Positions 23,562-33,122 of a DNA stretch of 64,000 nt are shown here, piece by piece (position 1 is the first letter of the stretch; the number at the start of each line of letters is the position of its first letter). Where the stretch lies: assembly GCF_051251125.1 (NCBI RefSeq), contig NZ_JBPCZL010000005.1, one strand, 5' to 3'. Under the pieces are notes generated by a model. It was not told where the DNA came from. It searched no databases and was given only the letters and a program-made list of their open reading frames with translations. The position numbers and the translations under genes are program-made. The stretch is from Carnimonas bestiolae (GTDB taxonomy: Bacteria; Pseudomonadota; Gammaproteobacteria; Pseudomonadales; Halomonadaceae).

Positions 23562-26447
23562 TTAGCTGTCGGTAAACGGCTTCAGGCTGTCGCTGGCGTT
23601 GTAGTCACGATCGTTTGGCGGCACGCCCTTATCGCTGGCGGCCTTGAGTGCGGGCGCCTGCTTGAAGGTTTTCCATGCCGCTTTGATATCAGCCACGCTG
23701 AGTCGGTCAACCGCAAGCGCCAGGCGCTGGCGGTAGTCGAAGTTGAGCTCCTGTAAATTCAACAGTGACCACTGCGAGCTAGCCAGTTCGCCCAGCGTAT
23801 GGTCACGCTCAAGCAGCTGCGAGCGAATGGCGCTTTTGTAGTGCGCCAGGGTCGCGTCGTCGAGCTTGTCGATGGTTGGCGAGAATTGCTCGGTGAAGTC
23901 GTTGATACGGTCAAACAGCTGCTGACTCGAATGAGTGGGCGACTGCACCAGCATGGCTATGCCGCCAGCGCGCATGATCGCCGTATAGTCAGCGCTAACG
24001 ACATAGCCCAACTGCTGCTCGGTGCGCAGGCTGTCATAAAACGGCGACGACAGCAGTTGCCCCAGCACCGACCAGGCGGCCTTGGTCGCAAGCTTGGTGT
24101 CAGGGATGGTTTTTACCACCAGCGCCCCGGCATCGGTGCTTTCAGTGGTTGGGCGGAAAGCGGGCAAGTTGTCACTTACCGACAAGGTTTGGAGGGCAGG
24201 AATATCCTTCACTGCCACGCGCGGCTTGAGCTGATCGAGCACCTTCGCAGAAGCGATCGCATCGTCCTGCGTCAGGTTACCCACCGCCAGCGCCGTTACG
24301 TGCAGCGACTTCAGCCAGCGTTCGCGGAACTGGCGCAAATCTTCAAGGGTAATGTGGTTGAGCTCATCCAGGCCGCGCGCCGAGTTCCACTCCGGAGTAA
24401 TCAGCTGGTCAGGAATAACGCGCATCAGACTGTGGTACAGATAGCCTTGGCGTTGATTGTTGAGGTCATCCTTGAACTGCTGGCTCAGGCGATCGAAGCT
24501 GGCCTGATCAATGGGGGCATCCTTGAGTTGATGAATCAGCGTATCGAAGATCTCGGGCTGACGATCGCGCCAGCCTGACAGATCAATGGCAATGCCACGG
24601 CGCTGTACAGAGGCGCCTGCGGTTTGTCCAGCAAGGGCCGCGGGATATAGCGATTCCGATAAGCTGTCGTTCAGCCAGCCTGCCAGCATGGTAGTGAGCA
24701 AGCCTTCACGCACGTCGGTTCCCTTCAGCGGACTGAATAGTGCGATTGACCAGTTAACGCTAGGAGTACCGAATGAATGGTTGCCCTGGTACCAGAGATC
24801 CATCCCGGGCTGATTGATCAGTCGGCGCGGGCGTGGGTCCTGTACCTTTTCAAGCGTGAAGTCCTTGGCGATAAAGGTATTCCGCTCAGGTAGCGCGAGT
24901 TGGCCAACGGCTTGCGCCTGCGGCCAATGCTCAACATGCGTCAGGGTGTAGGGGGTGTGATACCACTGACTTTGCTGCGAGCCTTTCACGTCAGGGCTGG
25001 CGTACACGCGCAGCAGGTTGTCGGGGCGCATCTGATCAAGATAGTGCTTGATGAGATCCGGATCGAAGTGATCCATGCGGTAGCCCGCGACATTGATTTC
25101 GCTTACCGGCAGGCGCGCCATTGCCATGCTCAGCCCGCTGGCACGATTGGCGTCGGAGCTGGTTTGTTCGAACGGGTAATGCTGGCGCAGCAGGGTTGAC
25201 TGCTCGTCGAAGCGCCACTGTTCAATGCCGCCCTGTCGAATCTTGTCGATGTAGGCGAACAGCGTCGCCTGAACGTCATCCTGATGCTGGGCACCTTTAG
25301 GAGTCAGCTCTACCGATACCGTGAACAGCGCATGGTTACCATCGCTGCGGCTAAGGCCTGTGCTGAGTCCATCCGCCAATCCCGCATGGCGCAGAGCAGC
25401 GAGAATGCTACCGGGGCCCTCGTGACCGATCAGGTTGGCAAGGTAGTTGTCGGGCTGGCTGCGCGGGTAGCGCTCGGAATCAGGCACGGGGAAGTTAAAG
25501 CTGAGGTTACGGCCATCGACGTTGGACTTCACCTCGACCTTCTCGGGAAGCTGCCCCTGTGCGAACAGCGGCACATCGATATTGGTCTGCGCGACCTTGT
25601 GTTCCGGCACATCGCTGAAGCGAGTGCGCGCCAGATGTTCCAGCGTATCCAGCGACTGCGGCCCCATCATGGTGAGCGTCATGCGGTCAGCGGAGTAGTG
25701 CTGGCGATAGAATTCGAGCAAGCGCTGGCGCAGCGGCTGCTGTCCATCTTTCAGGGTATCCAGGTTACCCACTGCAAAGTGCGCGAAGGGATGCGCCGGA
25801 TTAATGGCATGGCTTAGTGCGTCCCAAGTGCGCCGATTCTCGTTGCGCAGTCCCATGTGGTACTCGGAGTCGATCGCATGGCGCTCCTGGTTAACGTGGC
25901 TGGCATTAAAGCGCGGCGCGACGAAAAAGCGTGCGAAGCGATCAAAGGCTCCGGTGAAGGCCGCAGGCGGAATATCAAAGAAGTAGTTAGTGTCGCGATC
26001 AGCGGTAAAGGCGTTCGAATTGCCGCCGTGATTGCCCAGATAATCCTGATAATTGCTCGCTTGCGGATAGCGATCGGTGCCCAGAAACAGCATATGCTCG
26101 TTGAAATGCGCCAGCCCGGGCACATCCTTCGGGTCCGCCGAGGATCCCACGCGTACATTGACTGCCGCCGCCGCGCGATCAGCGCGATCATCATGCACCA
26201 GCAGTACTTCCAATCCATTCGGCAAGCGCAAGGCACGATAGTCTGCCTTGTCGTTGGGACTTTTATGGACCTGTTGGGAATCGGGCGCGTAAGGCGGCAG
26301 CCCTGGCAGCGCGGTAGAGGATTGCTGGCTGGACGCTTGCTGAGGTGCCGCCCACGCGGCACTGGGCAGCGGAGCCGCTATCCCTGCACTGATTACGAGC
26401 GCAGGAATGATAAGAAGGGCACGGTGGCGCATCGAGTGAGCTGGCAT
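23562..26447 (-). CDS. ptrA: Protease III (pitrilysin), periplasmic zinc metallopeptidase
   Basis: 961 aa from the ATG at 26447 (AGGA about 7 bp upstream), equal to the usual length of protease III; the frame runs on to 26723 but that stretch lacks family character. A signal peptide (about residues 1-33, cleaved near AWA-AP) directs it to the periplasm. The inverted zinc motif HFNEH (114-118) marks the M16 family; the remainder carries the four M16 domains, including LVKTIPDTKLATKAAWSVLGQ and LRTEQQLGYVVSADY. It degrades small peptides. Monocistronic, with a hairpin after its stop. Confidence 0.93.
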   Translation of the reverse strand: MPAHSMRHRALLIIPALVISAGIAAPLPSAAWAAPQQASSQQSSTALPGLPPYAPDSQQVHKSPNDKADYRALRLPNGLEVLLVHDDRADRAAAAVNVRVGSSADPKDVPGLAHFNEHMLFLGTDRYPQASNYQDYLGNHGGNSNAFTADRDTNYFFDIPPAAFTGAFDRFARFFVAPRFNASHVNQERHAIDSEYHMGLRNENRRTWDALSHAINPAHPFAHFAVGNLDTLKDGQQPLRQRLLEFYRQHYSADRMTLTMMGPQSLDTLEHLARTRFSDVPEHKVAQTNIDVPLFAQGQLPEKVEVKSNVDGRNLSFNFPVPDSERYPRSQPDNYLANLIGHEGPGSILAALRHAGLADGLSTGLSRSDGNHALFTVSVELTPKGAQHQDDVQATLFAYIDKIRQGGIEQWRFDEQSTLLRQHYPFEQTSSDANRASGLSMAMARLPVSEINVAGYRMDHFDPDLIKHYLDQMRPDNLLRVYASPDVKGSQQSQWYHTPYTLTHVEHWPQAQAVGQLALPERNTFIAKDFTLEKVQDPRPRRLINQPGMDLWYQGNHSFGTPSVNWSIALFSPLKGTDVREGLLTTMLAGWLNDSLSESLYPAALAGQTAGASVQRRGIAIDLSGWRDRQPEIFDTLIHQLKDAPIDQASFDRLSQQFKDDLNNQRQGYLYHSLMRVIPDQLITPEWNSARGLDELNHITLEDLRQFRERWLKSLHVTALAVGNLTQDDAIASAKVLDQLKPRVAVKDIPALQTLSVSDNLPAFRPTTESTDAGALVVKTIPDTKLATKAAWSVLGQLLSSPFYDSLRTEQQLGYVVSADYTAIMRAGGIAMLVQSPTHSSQQLFDRINDFTEQFSPTIDKLDDATLAHYKSAIRSQLLERDHTLGELASSQWSLLNLQELNFDYRQRLALAVDRLSVADIKAAWKTFKQAPALKAASDKGVPPNDRDYNASDSLKPFTDS

Positions 26448-26830
26448 AGGTAGTCCTGACAAATAAAAGAAGCAGTCGAGTGGAGCCGATACGGCCAATT
26501 GACGCAATGACGCTGCCCGCAACGGATGTACCGCGGCGCAACAGGACCCTCGGGTGAACGGCGCGGTGGGTATGACCATGAACGATCGCTCCAGCGTTTG
26601 GCATGCTCTTTTACGCTGGGGCCAGGTGCTTATTGTTAGGCGAAATCGCGTGCTTCTCAACCGATCGACATAAGGGATACTTAATCTTGTAGTATAAGAA
26701 GCGACCCAAGACAGGATTCGCATGGCGAAACGTTAAGACTTTTTTGTTTGCCTTTACGTGCCGCATGGATAAGATACGAAAACACTGTTTTATATTACAC
26801 TAATGTCGCCCTATCTTTCAGGAGTAGATG
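26448..26830. other. Divergent regulatory region ptrA / tetR-like gene
   Basis: About 380 bp. On plus, TTGCCT and TAAGAT spaced by 16 bp near 26751-26778 are a candidate promoter for the TetR gene. An imperfect dyad (TACTTAATCTTGTAGTA) lies near 26676-26692 and an AT-rich stretch just before the TetR ribosome binding site; either could be an operator. No gene is seen. Confidence 0.35.
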
Positions 26831-27445
26831 ATGGCTCGTCCACGTCAACATGCGCCCGAGACTCTGCATGCGCAGGTGATGGCTGCGTGCGACGAGTGGC
26901 TTGACACTCAGCCCGTGCAAACGCTCTCGCTGCGCTCAATTGCACGCAGTTTGGGGTGCGCCCCCAGCACTCTTCTTAAGCTTTACGGAAGTTTCAACAA
27001 TTTACTGCAGTATGTGAACGTTGAAACGCTCACCTCTCTTAACGCTGACATCCAGCACGCAGATACGCTCAGTCCCGAGGAGCGTCTCAGGGTGCTGGCG
27101 CATGCCTATTGGCAGTTTGCTTATCAGCATCCGCACCGTTGGCAACTGCTATTCGAGTATCCGCTAGCGCAGGAAGGAGAGCTCGATGAACGCCAAAATC
27201 TGGCGATCGAGTCGTCATTTGTGCGTGTTGAGCGGGCGCTCAAGGAACTCCATCCCAGTTTCAGCGCCGACGATGCTTATCGTTTGGCACGCACGCTGTG
27301 GGGTAGCGTGCATGGACTGGTGCAGTTGGGCATGACCGAGCGTTTGGGGTTTTATCAGGGCAATCCTATCAAGGTAGAAGATCTGCTGGATCAACTGCTC
27401 GCCATGACGCTCGCCGCGCTGGGGAATCGTAAGTTCACGCAATGA
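26831..27445 (+). CDS. TetR/AcrR-family transcriptional regulator
   Basis: 204 aa. The N-terminal helix-turn-helix is LSLRSIARSLGCAPSTLLKLYGSFNNLLQYVN; the C-terminal ligand domain (YWQFAYQHPHRWQLLFEYPL) is of the WHG/TetR_C_33 kind. I use the second ATG (26831), 6 bp from GGAG; the first (26828) is too close. Its stop overlaps the start of the transporter-acyltransferase gene (ATGA at 27442-27445), so it most likely controls that gene and itself, perhaps in response to fatty acyl or lysolipid ligands; the ligand is inference. Confidence 0.88.
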   Translation: MARPRQHAPETLHAQVMAACDEWLDTQPVQTLSLRSIARSLGCAPSTLLKLYGSFNNLLQYVNVETLTSLNADIQHADTLSPEERLRVLAHAYWQFAYQHPHRWQLLFEYPLAQEGELDERQNLAIESSFVRVERALKELHPSFSADDAYRLARTLWGSVHGLVQLGMTERLGFYQGNPIKVEDLLDQLLAMTLAALGNRKFTQ

Positions 27446-29361
27446 CGCAATCGACTGTTACACCCTCAATGGATTCACGGCGCGGTCTGATGGGCGCGCG
27501 CTTTTTTGCGCCGCTTTTTTGGGCACAAGCCTGCGGTGCTTTCAGTGATAATTTCTTCAAACAGGTGCTGCTGCTATTGCTTACCTATGTCGCCGTGCCG
27601 GCGTATGGGTGGGATATCGGCATCGTTAACAATGTCGCCGCGGGCTTGTTTATCGTGCCGCTGCTGCTGTTTTCGGGCTGGGGCGGCACTCTCGCTGATG
27701 CTATCGACAAGCGCACCCTGATACGCGCCATCAAGTGGCTCGAACTGATAACGATGAGCGTGGCGGCGCTGCTGATCTGGTATCAGGCATTCGTAGGGTT
27801 GCTGCTGTTGCTGTTTCTGGCGGGTACGCAAGCGGCGCTGTTCGGGCCGGTGAAGTACGCGATTCTGCCGCAGCAGGTGCCGCGTCGTAAGCTGGTCGTT
27901 GCCAATGCGTGGGTAGAGCTTGCCACCTTCCTCGCCATTCTGTTGGGTATCGTGTTGGCAGGCGTATTAGTGTCGCTGTCCGGCTGGTGGGCGAGCGTTA
28001 GTGTGTCGCTGGTGTTGGTAGGTGTCTCGGCGGCAGGCGTGGTTGCCGCCTACTTCGTACCTTCGGCGCCGCCCGTGGAAGGGCACAAGGTAGCCATCGC
28101 GCCGGTTCGCCAAAGCGTTGAGGTGCTGCGTACGGCCTGGCAGCAGCGGCGCATTTTCAACACGATTCTTGGCATCAGCACCTTTTGGTTTCTGGGGGTT
28201 AGCTACCTCACTCAGCTCCCCCAGTGGGTAGCCACGGTGGTACACGGCAGCGGCAGTGTTGTCAGCTTCTTGTTGGCGGCCTTCGCGGTTGGTATCGGGC
28301 TGGGCTCACTGTTGTGCGCGCGCTTGTCGGCGGGGCGCATGGAGCTTGGCCTTATTCCCCTCGGCGCGCTGCTGATTGGCCTGGCTGGCCTTGATTTCGC
28401 GTATCACCCAGCCTTCTCCGATTCCGCTCAGCTTCACTCGCTGGCGGAGCTGCTGTTTAGCTGGCGGCTGTGGTGGATGTTCGTCGATCTCGCCTTGATC
28501 GGTGTGGGCGGCGGTTTGTTGATCATTCCACTCTATATGCGTTTGCAAACATCAGGCAACGACGCACATCGCTCTCGCATTATTGCCGCCAATAACATCA
28601 TCAATGCGCTGTTCATGGTGATATCAGCGCTCGGTGCAGCGTTCTTGCTGGGCGTGCTGGGCATTTCACTGCATCTTTACTTCGGATTGGTCGCCGCGCT
28701 CTCGCTAAGCCTGGGCATTCTGCTGGCGGTAAAGTATCCGCGTCCGGTGCTGCGTATCTGTATCTTTATTGTGCTGCGCCTTTGCTATCGCTTGAAGCTG
28801 TCAGGGCGACATAACATTCCCGATACCGGGCCCGCGTTGGTAATGTGCAATCACGTCAGCTACATGGACGCACTGCTGCTAGGCGGTACCAGCCCGCGAC
28901 TGCTGCGCTTCATGATGGATACGCCGGCGTACGAGTCGCCTTGGCTCAACTGGTTCTGCCGTATTGCGGGCGCGATCCCGGTCGATCTTGGCAAGCGCAA
29001 CCCGAAGGATTTGCGGCGTGCGCTGAACGAGGTGAGCGCTGCGCTACGCAATGGCGAAGTGGTCATGATCTTTCCCGAGGGAAGGCTTACCCGAGACGGC
29101 AATATTGCCGAATTCCGCCGTGGTGTAGAAACCATTCTGAAGCGCGACCCTGTGCCGGTTATACCTGCCGCAATTTCAGGGTTGTGGGGCTCGTGGGGTT
29201 CGTATCGCAGGGGGCGGCCGTTCAAGCGCTGGCCAACGCGTTTCAGGCGCAAGGTGCGGCTTGGTTTTGGTGCTTCGGTGCCCTACACCCAGTGGAACGA
29301 TCGGCGCGTGCTGCGTGACCGCGTGTTGCAGGTAAAAGAAGAGCTAGGCGGCGGTAAATAG
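27442..29361 (+). CDS. MFS lysophospholipid transporter fused to PlsC acyltransferase
   Basis: 639 aa fusion. Residues about 1-435 are a 12-helix MFS domain like LplT (QACGAFSDNFFKQVLLLLLTY, ALFGPVKYAILPQ). Residues about 445-639 are a PlsC domain with NHVSYMD (HX4D), FPEGRLTRDG and a VIPAAISGLWGS motif. In E. coli LplT flips lysophosphatidylethanolamine inward and the separate Aas acyltransferase reacylates it; here flippase and acyltransferase are one chain, while the acyl-ACP synthetase half of Aas is absent. The start overlaps the TetR stop. A long hairpin follows. Confidence 0.88.
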   Translation: MTQSTVTPSMDSRRGLMGARFFAPLFWAQACGAFSDNFFKQVLLLLLTYVAVPAYGWDIGIVNNVAAGLFIVPLLLFSGWGGTLADAIDKRTLIRAIKWLELITMSVAALLIWYQAFVGLLLLLFLAGTQAALFGPVKYAILPQQVPRRKLVVANAWVELATFLAILLGIVLAGVLVSLSGWWASVSVSLVLVGVSAAGVVAAYFVPSAPPVEGHKVAIAPVRQSVEVLRTAWQQRRIFNTILGISTFWFLGVSYLTQLPQWVATVVHGSGSVVSFLLAAFAVGIGLGSLLCARLSAGRMELGLIPLGALLIGLAGLDFAYHPAFSDSAQLHSLAELLFSWRLWWMFVDLALIGVGGGLLIIPLYMRLQTSGNDAHRSRIIAANNIINALFMVISALGAAFLLGVLGISLHLYFGLVAALSLSLGILLAVKYPRPVLRICIFIVLRLCYRLKLSGRHNIPDTGPALVMCNHVSYMDALLLGGTSPRLLRFMMDTPAYESPWLNWFCRIAGAIPVDLGKRNPKDLRRALNEVSAALRNGEVVMIFPEGRLTRDGNIAEFRRGVETILKRDPVPVIPAAISGLWGSWGSYRRGRPFKRWPTRFRRKVRLGFGASVPYTQWNDRRVLRDRVLQVKEELGGGK

Positions 29362-29382
29362 CGGTCTAGCCTGGTACCAAAG

Positions 29383-29419
29383 ACAACGCCCACCGTTGAG
29401 ATTCAACGGTGGGCGTTGT
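29383..29419. terminator. Perfect 17-bp hairpin between convergent genes
   Basis: 29383-29399 pairs without mismatch with 29403-29419 around the loop GAT. It lies between the convergent acyltransferase and histidine kinase genes, so it can serve both. T runs are weak on both sides. Confidence 0.7.
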
Positions 29420-29427
29420 TCGTTTGC

Positions 29428-30741
29428 TTATAGCGGTAAGCGAATAATGGCCTTGAGGCCGCCCAGTTCGCTCTCTTCCAGATAAAGTTTGCCGCCGTGG
29501 AAACTAACCACCTGCTCCACGATACCTAGGCCCAATCCATGGCCGCTAACGCGTTCGTCGAGACGAGTGCCGCGGCTGAGCACCTGAGTGCGTTTTTCCG
29601 GCGCAATGCCCGGTCCATCGTCTTCGATAATAAACTCGACGCTGTTGTGGTGTTGGCGCAAGGTCAACCGGGCCTGAGAGTGCGCCCACTTGCCCGCGTT
29701 ATCCAGCACGTTGCCCAATACTTCGAGCACATCTTCGCTTTCCCACGGCAAGGTGTCGGGAGCCTGTGCGGTGGAGTAGTGAAACGCGATGTGCGGGTAA
29801 ATTTCTGCCAGTGTGGAAATCAGTGCGGGCAGCTCTTGCTCGGGCTGGAAGTGCGACTTGTGCGTCGAGTTGCGCGTGTCGAGCCGGGCACGCTGTAGCT
29901 CGCACTGCACCAAGCGGTGAATGTCGGCGAGCCGAGCAGCAAGGGCGTCGCGTAATTCAGGAAACTGGTCAAACTCACGCCGTCCCAGCTGCGCTTCCAT
30001 CACAGCGATGGGTGTTTTTAGTGCATGCCCCAGGTTGCTAATGCCGTCTCGGGAACGCGTTAGCACGCGCTCGATGCGTTCCAACTGGTGATTCAGCTCG
30101 TTAACCACTGGCGCTATTTCGACGGGCACCGAGGTATCAATCTGGAGACGATGGCCATCATTCAGCAGCTCCAGCTCTTTTCGTACCTGACCCAAGGGGG
30201 CGAGCACTATACGAATAACGTGCTGCTGAATGACCACCAGCAGGATCGCCAGTAGCCCTCCCAGCATCCATATGGAAAAGCGCAGCCAATTGAGATTTTC
30301 CGCAACGCTGGTGTAATCGAGGGCGGTCGTGATGTCGAAGCGATGGCCATCCTGACGGAAGGTGCCGCTCCAGACCAGAAGCTGCTGGTGCTCCGGTCCT
30401 TGAGCGAGTCGGCGGGCAAGCCCGGGAGATACTTCGGGAAGACGTTTGTCCCACAAGGAGCGCGAGCGAATCTCGGTCGCTCTGTCCATCTGAAGGGAGA
30501 AGTAGTGCCCCGAGTACACCTGGTTATAGCGACCGCGGAAAGGCAGCGATGAAAGATTGAGTTTGCCATTACGGTCGATGGCATCTTTCATCAGGCTTTG
30601 GGCGTCCTCTTGAAGGCGCGACCCCAGGTAATCACGAAAGGCGCGGTCGAATAACAGCACGCTGCCGTGAGCCAGCAGGAACATAACGACCAACCCTGCT
30701 GCCAAAAGTCCTAGGGCCAGTCGCCTGGTGAGGGAAATCAC
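29428..30741 (-). CDS. Sensor histidine kinase (PhoQ-like)
   Basis: 437 aa inner-membrane kinase. Helix 1 is about residues 7-29, then a periplasmic sensor of about 145 residues, helix 2 (about 173-195), HAMP-like region, H-box NLGHALKTPIAV, N-box VLGNVLDNAGKWA, G1 IEDDGPGI and G2 GHGLGLGIVE. The layout and the NLGHALKTP box resemble PhoQ. It overlaps the response regulator gene by 4 bp. The signal is unknown; the PepSY protein upstream may modulate sensing. Confidence 0.9.
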   Translation of the reverse strand: MISLTRRLALGLLAAGLVVMFLLAHGSVLLFDRAFRDYLGSRLQEDAQSLMKDAIDRNGKLNLSSLPFRGRYNQVYSGHYFSLQMDRATEIRSRSLWDKRLPEVSPGLARRLAQGPEHQQLLVWSGTFRQDGHRFDITTALDYTSVAENLNWLRFSIWMLGGLLAILLVVIQQHVIRIVLAPLGQVRKELELLNDGHRLQIDTSVPVEIAPVVNELNHQLERIERVLTRSRDGISNLGHALKTPIAVMEAQLGRREFDQFPELRDALAARLADIHRLVQCELQRARLDTRNSTHKSHFQPEQELPALISTLAEIYPHIAFHYSTAQAPDTLPWESEDVLEVLGNVLDNAGKWAHSQARLTLRQHHNSVEFIIEDDGPGIAPEKRTQVLSRGTRLDERVSGHGLGLGIVEQVVSFHGGKLYLEESELGGLKAIIRLPL

Positions 30742-31424
30742 GCCGTTTCTGGTTTCGCACTGCCGCCAAAACGATAGCCCTGCCCGCGTTGAGTCACAAT
30801 GACGCCACGGCCCAGTTTCTGGCGCAGGTGGTTGATATGCACTTCGACCACGTTCGGGTTGCGCTCATGTTCACTGTCGTAGAGGTGATCAAGTAGACGG
30901 TCTTTCGGGATAACATGCTCCGGGTGCAGCATCATGTAGCGCAGGATGGCAAATTCGGCGCGCGTCAGTCCGACCGGATCGGCGCTGCTGAGCGTTGCCG
31001 CGCATTGGCTGGCTTCATCCAGTACCACGCCACCGACGGACAGTTTGGGGGTGGGGCTGCGTCCATGACGGCGGCGCATCAGGCCCTGCAAACGCAGCAG
31101 CAGCTCGTCGGGGTGGAAGGGTTTGGGCACATAGTCGTCAGCGCCTGCACGCAAGCCGGTAATGCGCTCGCTCCAACTGGTGCGGGCGGTCAAGATAAGA
31201 ATGGGCGTATCCAGACCGTTCTTGCGCCACTCTTCCAGTAGCTGAAGGCCGGGACGTCCCGGCAATCCCAAATCGAGTACGATGGCATCGAACGGAATAT
31301 TAATCGCCATTACGGCTGCATCGCGACCATCAGTGCACCAGTCGACGGCGTAGCCATTTTGTGTGAACAGTGCGTTCAGCTCATCGGCAAGGGGGACATT
31401 GTCTTCAACAAGTAACAAGCGCAT
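30738..31424 (-). CDS. OmpR/PhoP-family response regulator
   Basis: 228 aa. The receiver domain has the acidic pair near residue 8, the phosphorylated aspartate in IVLDLGLPG (about residue 51), the Thr in LTARTSW and the Lys in PKPFHPDE. The C-terminal winged helix (GLTRAEFAILRYMM, NPNVVEVHINHLRQKLGRG, RGQGYRF) binds DNA. It overlaps the kinase gene and follows the PepSY gene by 16 bp, forming one operon. Confidence 0.93.
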   Translation of the reverse strand: MRLLLVEDNVPLADELNALFTQNGYAVDWCTDGRDAAVMAINIPFDAIVLDLGLPGRPGLQLLEEWRKNGLDTPILILTARTSWSERITGLRAGADDYVPKPFHPDELLLRLQGLMRRRHGRSPTPKLSVGGVVLDEASQCAATLSSADPVGLTRAEFAILRYMMLHPEHVIPKDRLLDHLYDSEHERNPNVVEVHINHLRQKLGRGVIVTQRGQGYRFGGSAKPETA

Positions 31425-31440
31425 ATCTCAAATCCTGTAT

Positions 31441-31770
31441 TCAGGGGTTGATACGTTTGCCGCTGACCGCGTCGATCAGCAGGTCCCATACCTGATCCTG
31501 TTCATCCAATATCTCTATCGAGTACACGTACCGATGGTGGTAGCGCTCAAGAGATGCTTCCAGCATTTTCCCGGGGTGCGTGACCTGAGCAATGCCGATG
31601 ACCCTTTCAAGTGGCAGGATGGCGCCGCTGGCCGTTAGCTGAAGTGCCTCTTCGTGATCAATCTCTTTCCGCTTGCACTCGTGAGCGCTTGCGTACGGTG
31701 CGGTCAGGCTCAGCCATGCACACGCGAGCAGACTTAGCGCGGCCCAAATCCAAAGCCGGGAGATTGCCAT
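31441..31770 (-). CDS. Periplasmic PepSY-domain protein
   Basis: 109 aa from the ATG at 31770, which has AAGGAG 7 bp upstream; the longer frame to 31956 is not supported. A signal peptide ends near residue 31 (ASAHEC). The remaining 75 residues fit one PepSY domain (EALQLTASGAILPLERVIGIA, RYVYSIEILDEQDQVWDLLIDAVSGKRI). Such genes commonly precede PhoP/PhoQ-like systems and are thought to affect peptidase or sensor activity. Confidence 0.85.
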   Translation of the reverse strand: MAISRLWIWAALSLLACAWLSLTAPYASAHECKRKEIDHEEALQLTASGAILPLERVIGIAQVTHPGKMLEASLERYHHRYVYSIEILDEQDQVWDLLIDAVSGKRINP

Positions 31771-32113
31771 ATCGTTTCTCCTTGACTTCGTTAACGAACA
31801 GTTTAGCAGTCGCCGTGACTGCTCGCAGAGAAGTATCGTGATAGAAATGGACATCGTAAGGGAGTCGGTGTCTTGATCTTCAGAGAAGCGGCAGAGGCGC
31901 TCGAGTAGCCTGTTAGGGTATCTCAGGTACACGGGGCATCCGGAACATTTTCGCACATAAGACCAGCGGTGAGCCGTCGTCGCCTGTTATGAGCCTTAAA
32001 ATGCTGAAAGGGGCTAGTCCGAGCGCTTTGAGTAGTATTTGCCGGGAGGCGGTTCTCTAGCCGCGAACCGCTAATGGTGGGGGCCGGTGGGGCTAACGTT
32101 TGATGGCGATGGG
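31771..32113. other. Intergenic region upstream of PepSY-kinase operon
   Basis: About 340 bp. A 7-bp perfect stem GCGGTTC/GAACCGC (32049-32071, 9-nt loop) lies 43 bp past the ypjD stop and may help end that transcript, though there is no T run. The operon promoter should lie just above 31790. No gene seen. Confidence 0.4.
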
Positions 32114-32911
32114 TTACGGCGCTGTGTCCAGTATCAAACGGCTGCTTATGTAGGTAAGCACTAGCACGCCCATGCCGATCAGTGTCCAGCGCGCAGCACG
32201 GCGGCCTCGCCAGCCGCTTGACTGACGTTGCCATAGCAGTGCGCCGAAGATCAGCCATGCCAGTATCGATAGCAGCGCCTTGGACGTCAGATATTCGGCC
32301 GACGAATCGAACACAAACAGCGCGCCAGAGATAATCGCGAGGGTGAGGAAGATCATGCCAAGCGTAATCAAGGCGAACAGCATGCGCTCCATTTGCGTGA
32401 GCGGCGGCAGCACCTGCACGATACCGCGCAGACGCTTGGTTTTAAGCGCACGATCCTGCAGTGCAATCAGACAGGCTTGCGCAGCAGCAATCGCAAACAG
32501 CGAAAAGGCGAGAATAGAGCCGGCAATATGCGCCAGCACGCCTGGCGGAAAGTGGTTGTAGTTCAATGAAGCTGGCAGGCCTACTAGCGTGACCAGACTG
32601 ATAGCGCTAAGCGGAAGTAGCACCGCGGTGGCAGCAATGAGAGGGCTTGCCAGACTGGCAAGCAGAGTAAGCAGCGTCATTACCCAGCACACAAGGCTAA
32701 GCGTTTCGAGAATGCCCAGGTTATAGGTGCCTGCGCCTTTATAGATAATGACGTAAAGCGTAACGGCGTGCAGCGCAGAGGCGATCAGCCCGGTACTTCT
32801 TACCAGCGCGGGGTTAGAGTCGGTTTTGCGGCCCAGCACGCAGGCTTGCCAAATTCCTCCTGCTAGATAAAGCAGAATGGCGAGCAGTGCGCAGGGTAAT
32901 ACTGCATACAT
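32114..32911 (-). CDS. ypjD: CcsA/YpjD-type inner-membrane protein
   Basis: 265 aa with eight or more hydrophobic segments. FNLGILETLSLVCW-like and LNYNHFPPGVLAHIAGSILAFSLFAIAAAQ segments and the C-terminal SKALLSILAWLIFGALL match the CcsA/HemX/YpjD cytochrome c assembly family. It is divergent from ffh, the usual position of this gene in gammaproteobacteria. E. coli YpjD has no proven haem role, so function is open. Confidence 0.85.
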   Translation of the reverse strand: MYAVLPCALLAILLYLAGGIWQACVLGRKTDSNPALVRSTGLIASALHAVTLYVIIYKGAGTYNLGILETLSLVCWVMTLLTLLASLASPLIAATAVLLPLSAISLVTLVGLPASLNYNHFPPGVLAHIAGSILAFSLFAIAAAQACLIALQDRALKTKRLRGIVQVLPPLTQMERMLFALITLGMIFLTLAIISGALFVFDSSAEYLTSKALLSILAWLIFGALLWQRQSSGWRGRRAARWTLIGMGVLVLTYISSRLILDTAP

Positions 32912-33122
32912 CCCGATAGTGGCCTGGTAAGTGAGAAAGGATTAGCGTTAAAAACGTCTTCCACTATAGCGACTCTTGCATGCTAACGGTAGGTGATGGA
33001 TGGAGAGACGCTGATGAAAAAGTTATACTTCGCGACCCATCGCCGAAACAGCCTCGCAATCGCTGGCTTCGGTTACAGAATTTGCCGCGCGGCGTAAACG
33101 CTGGCGGTCCATGGAGGCGCTC

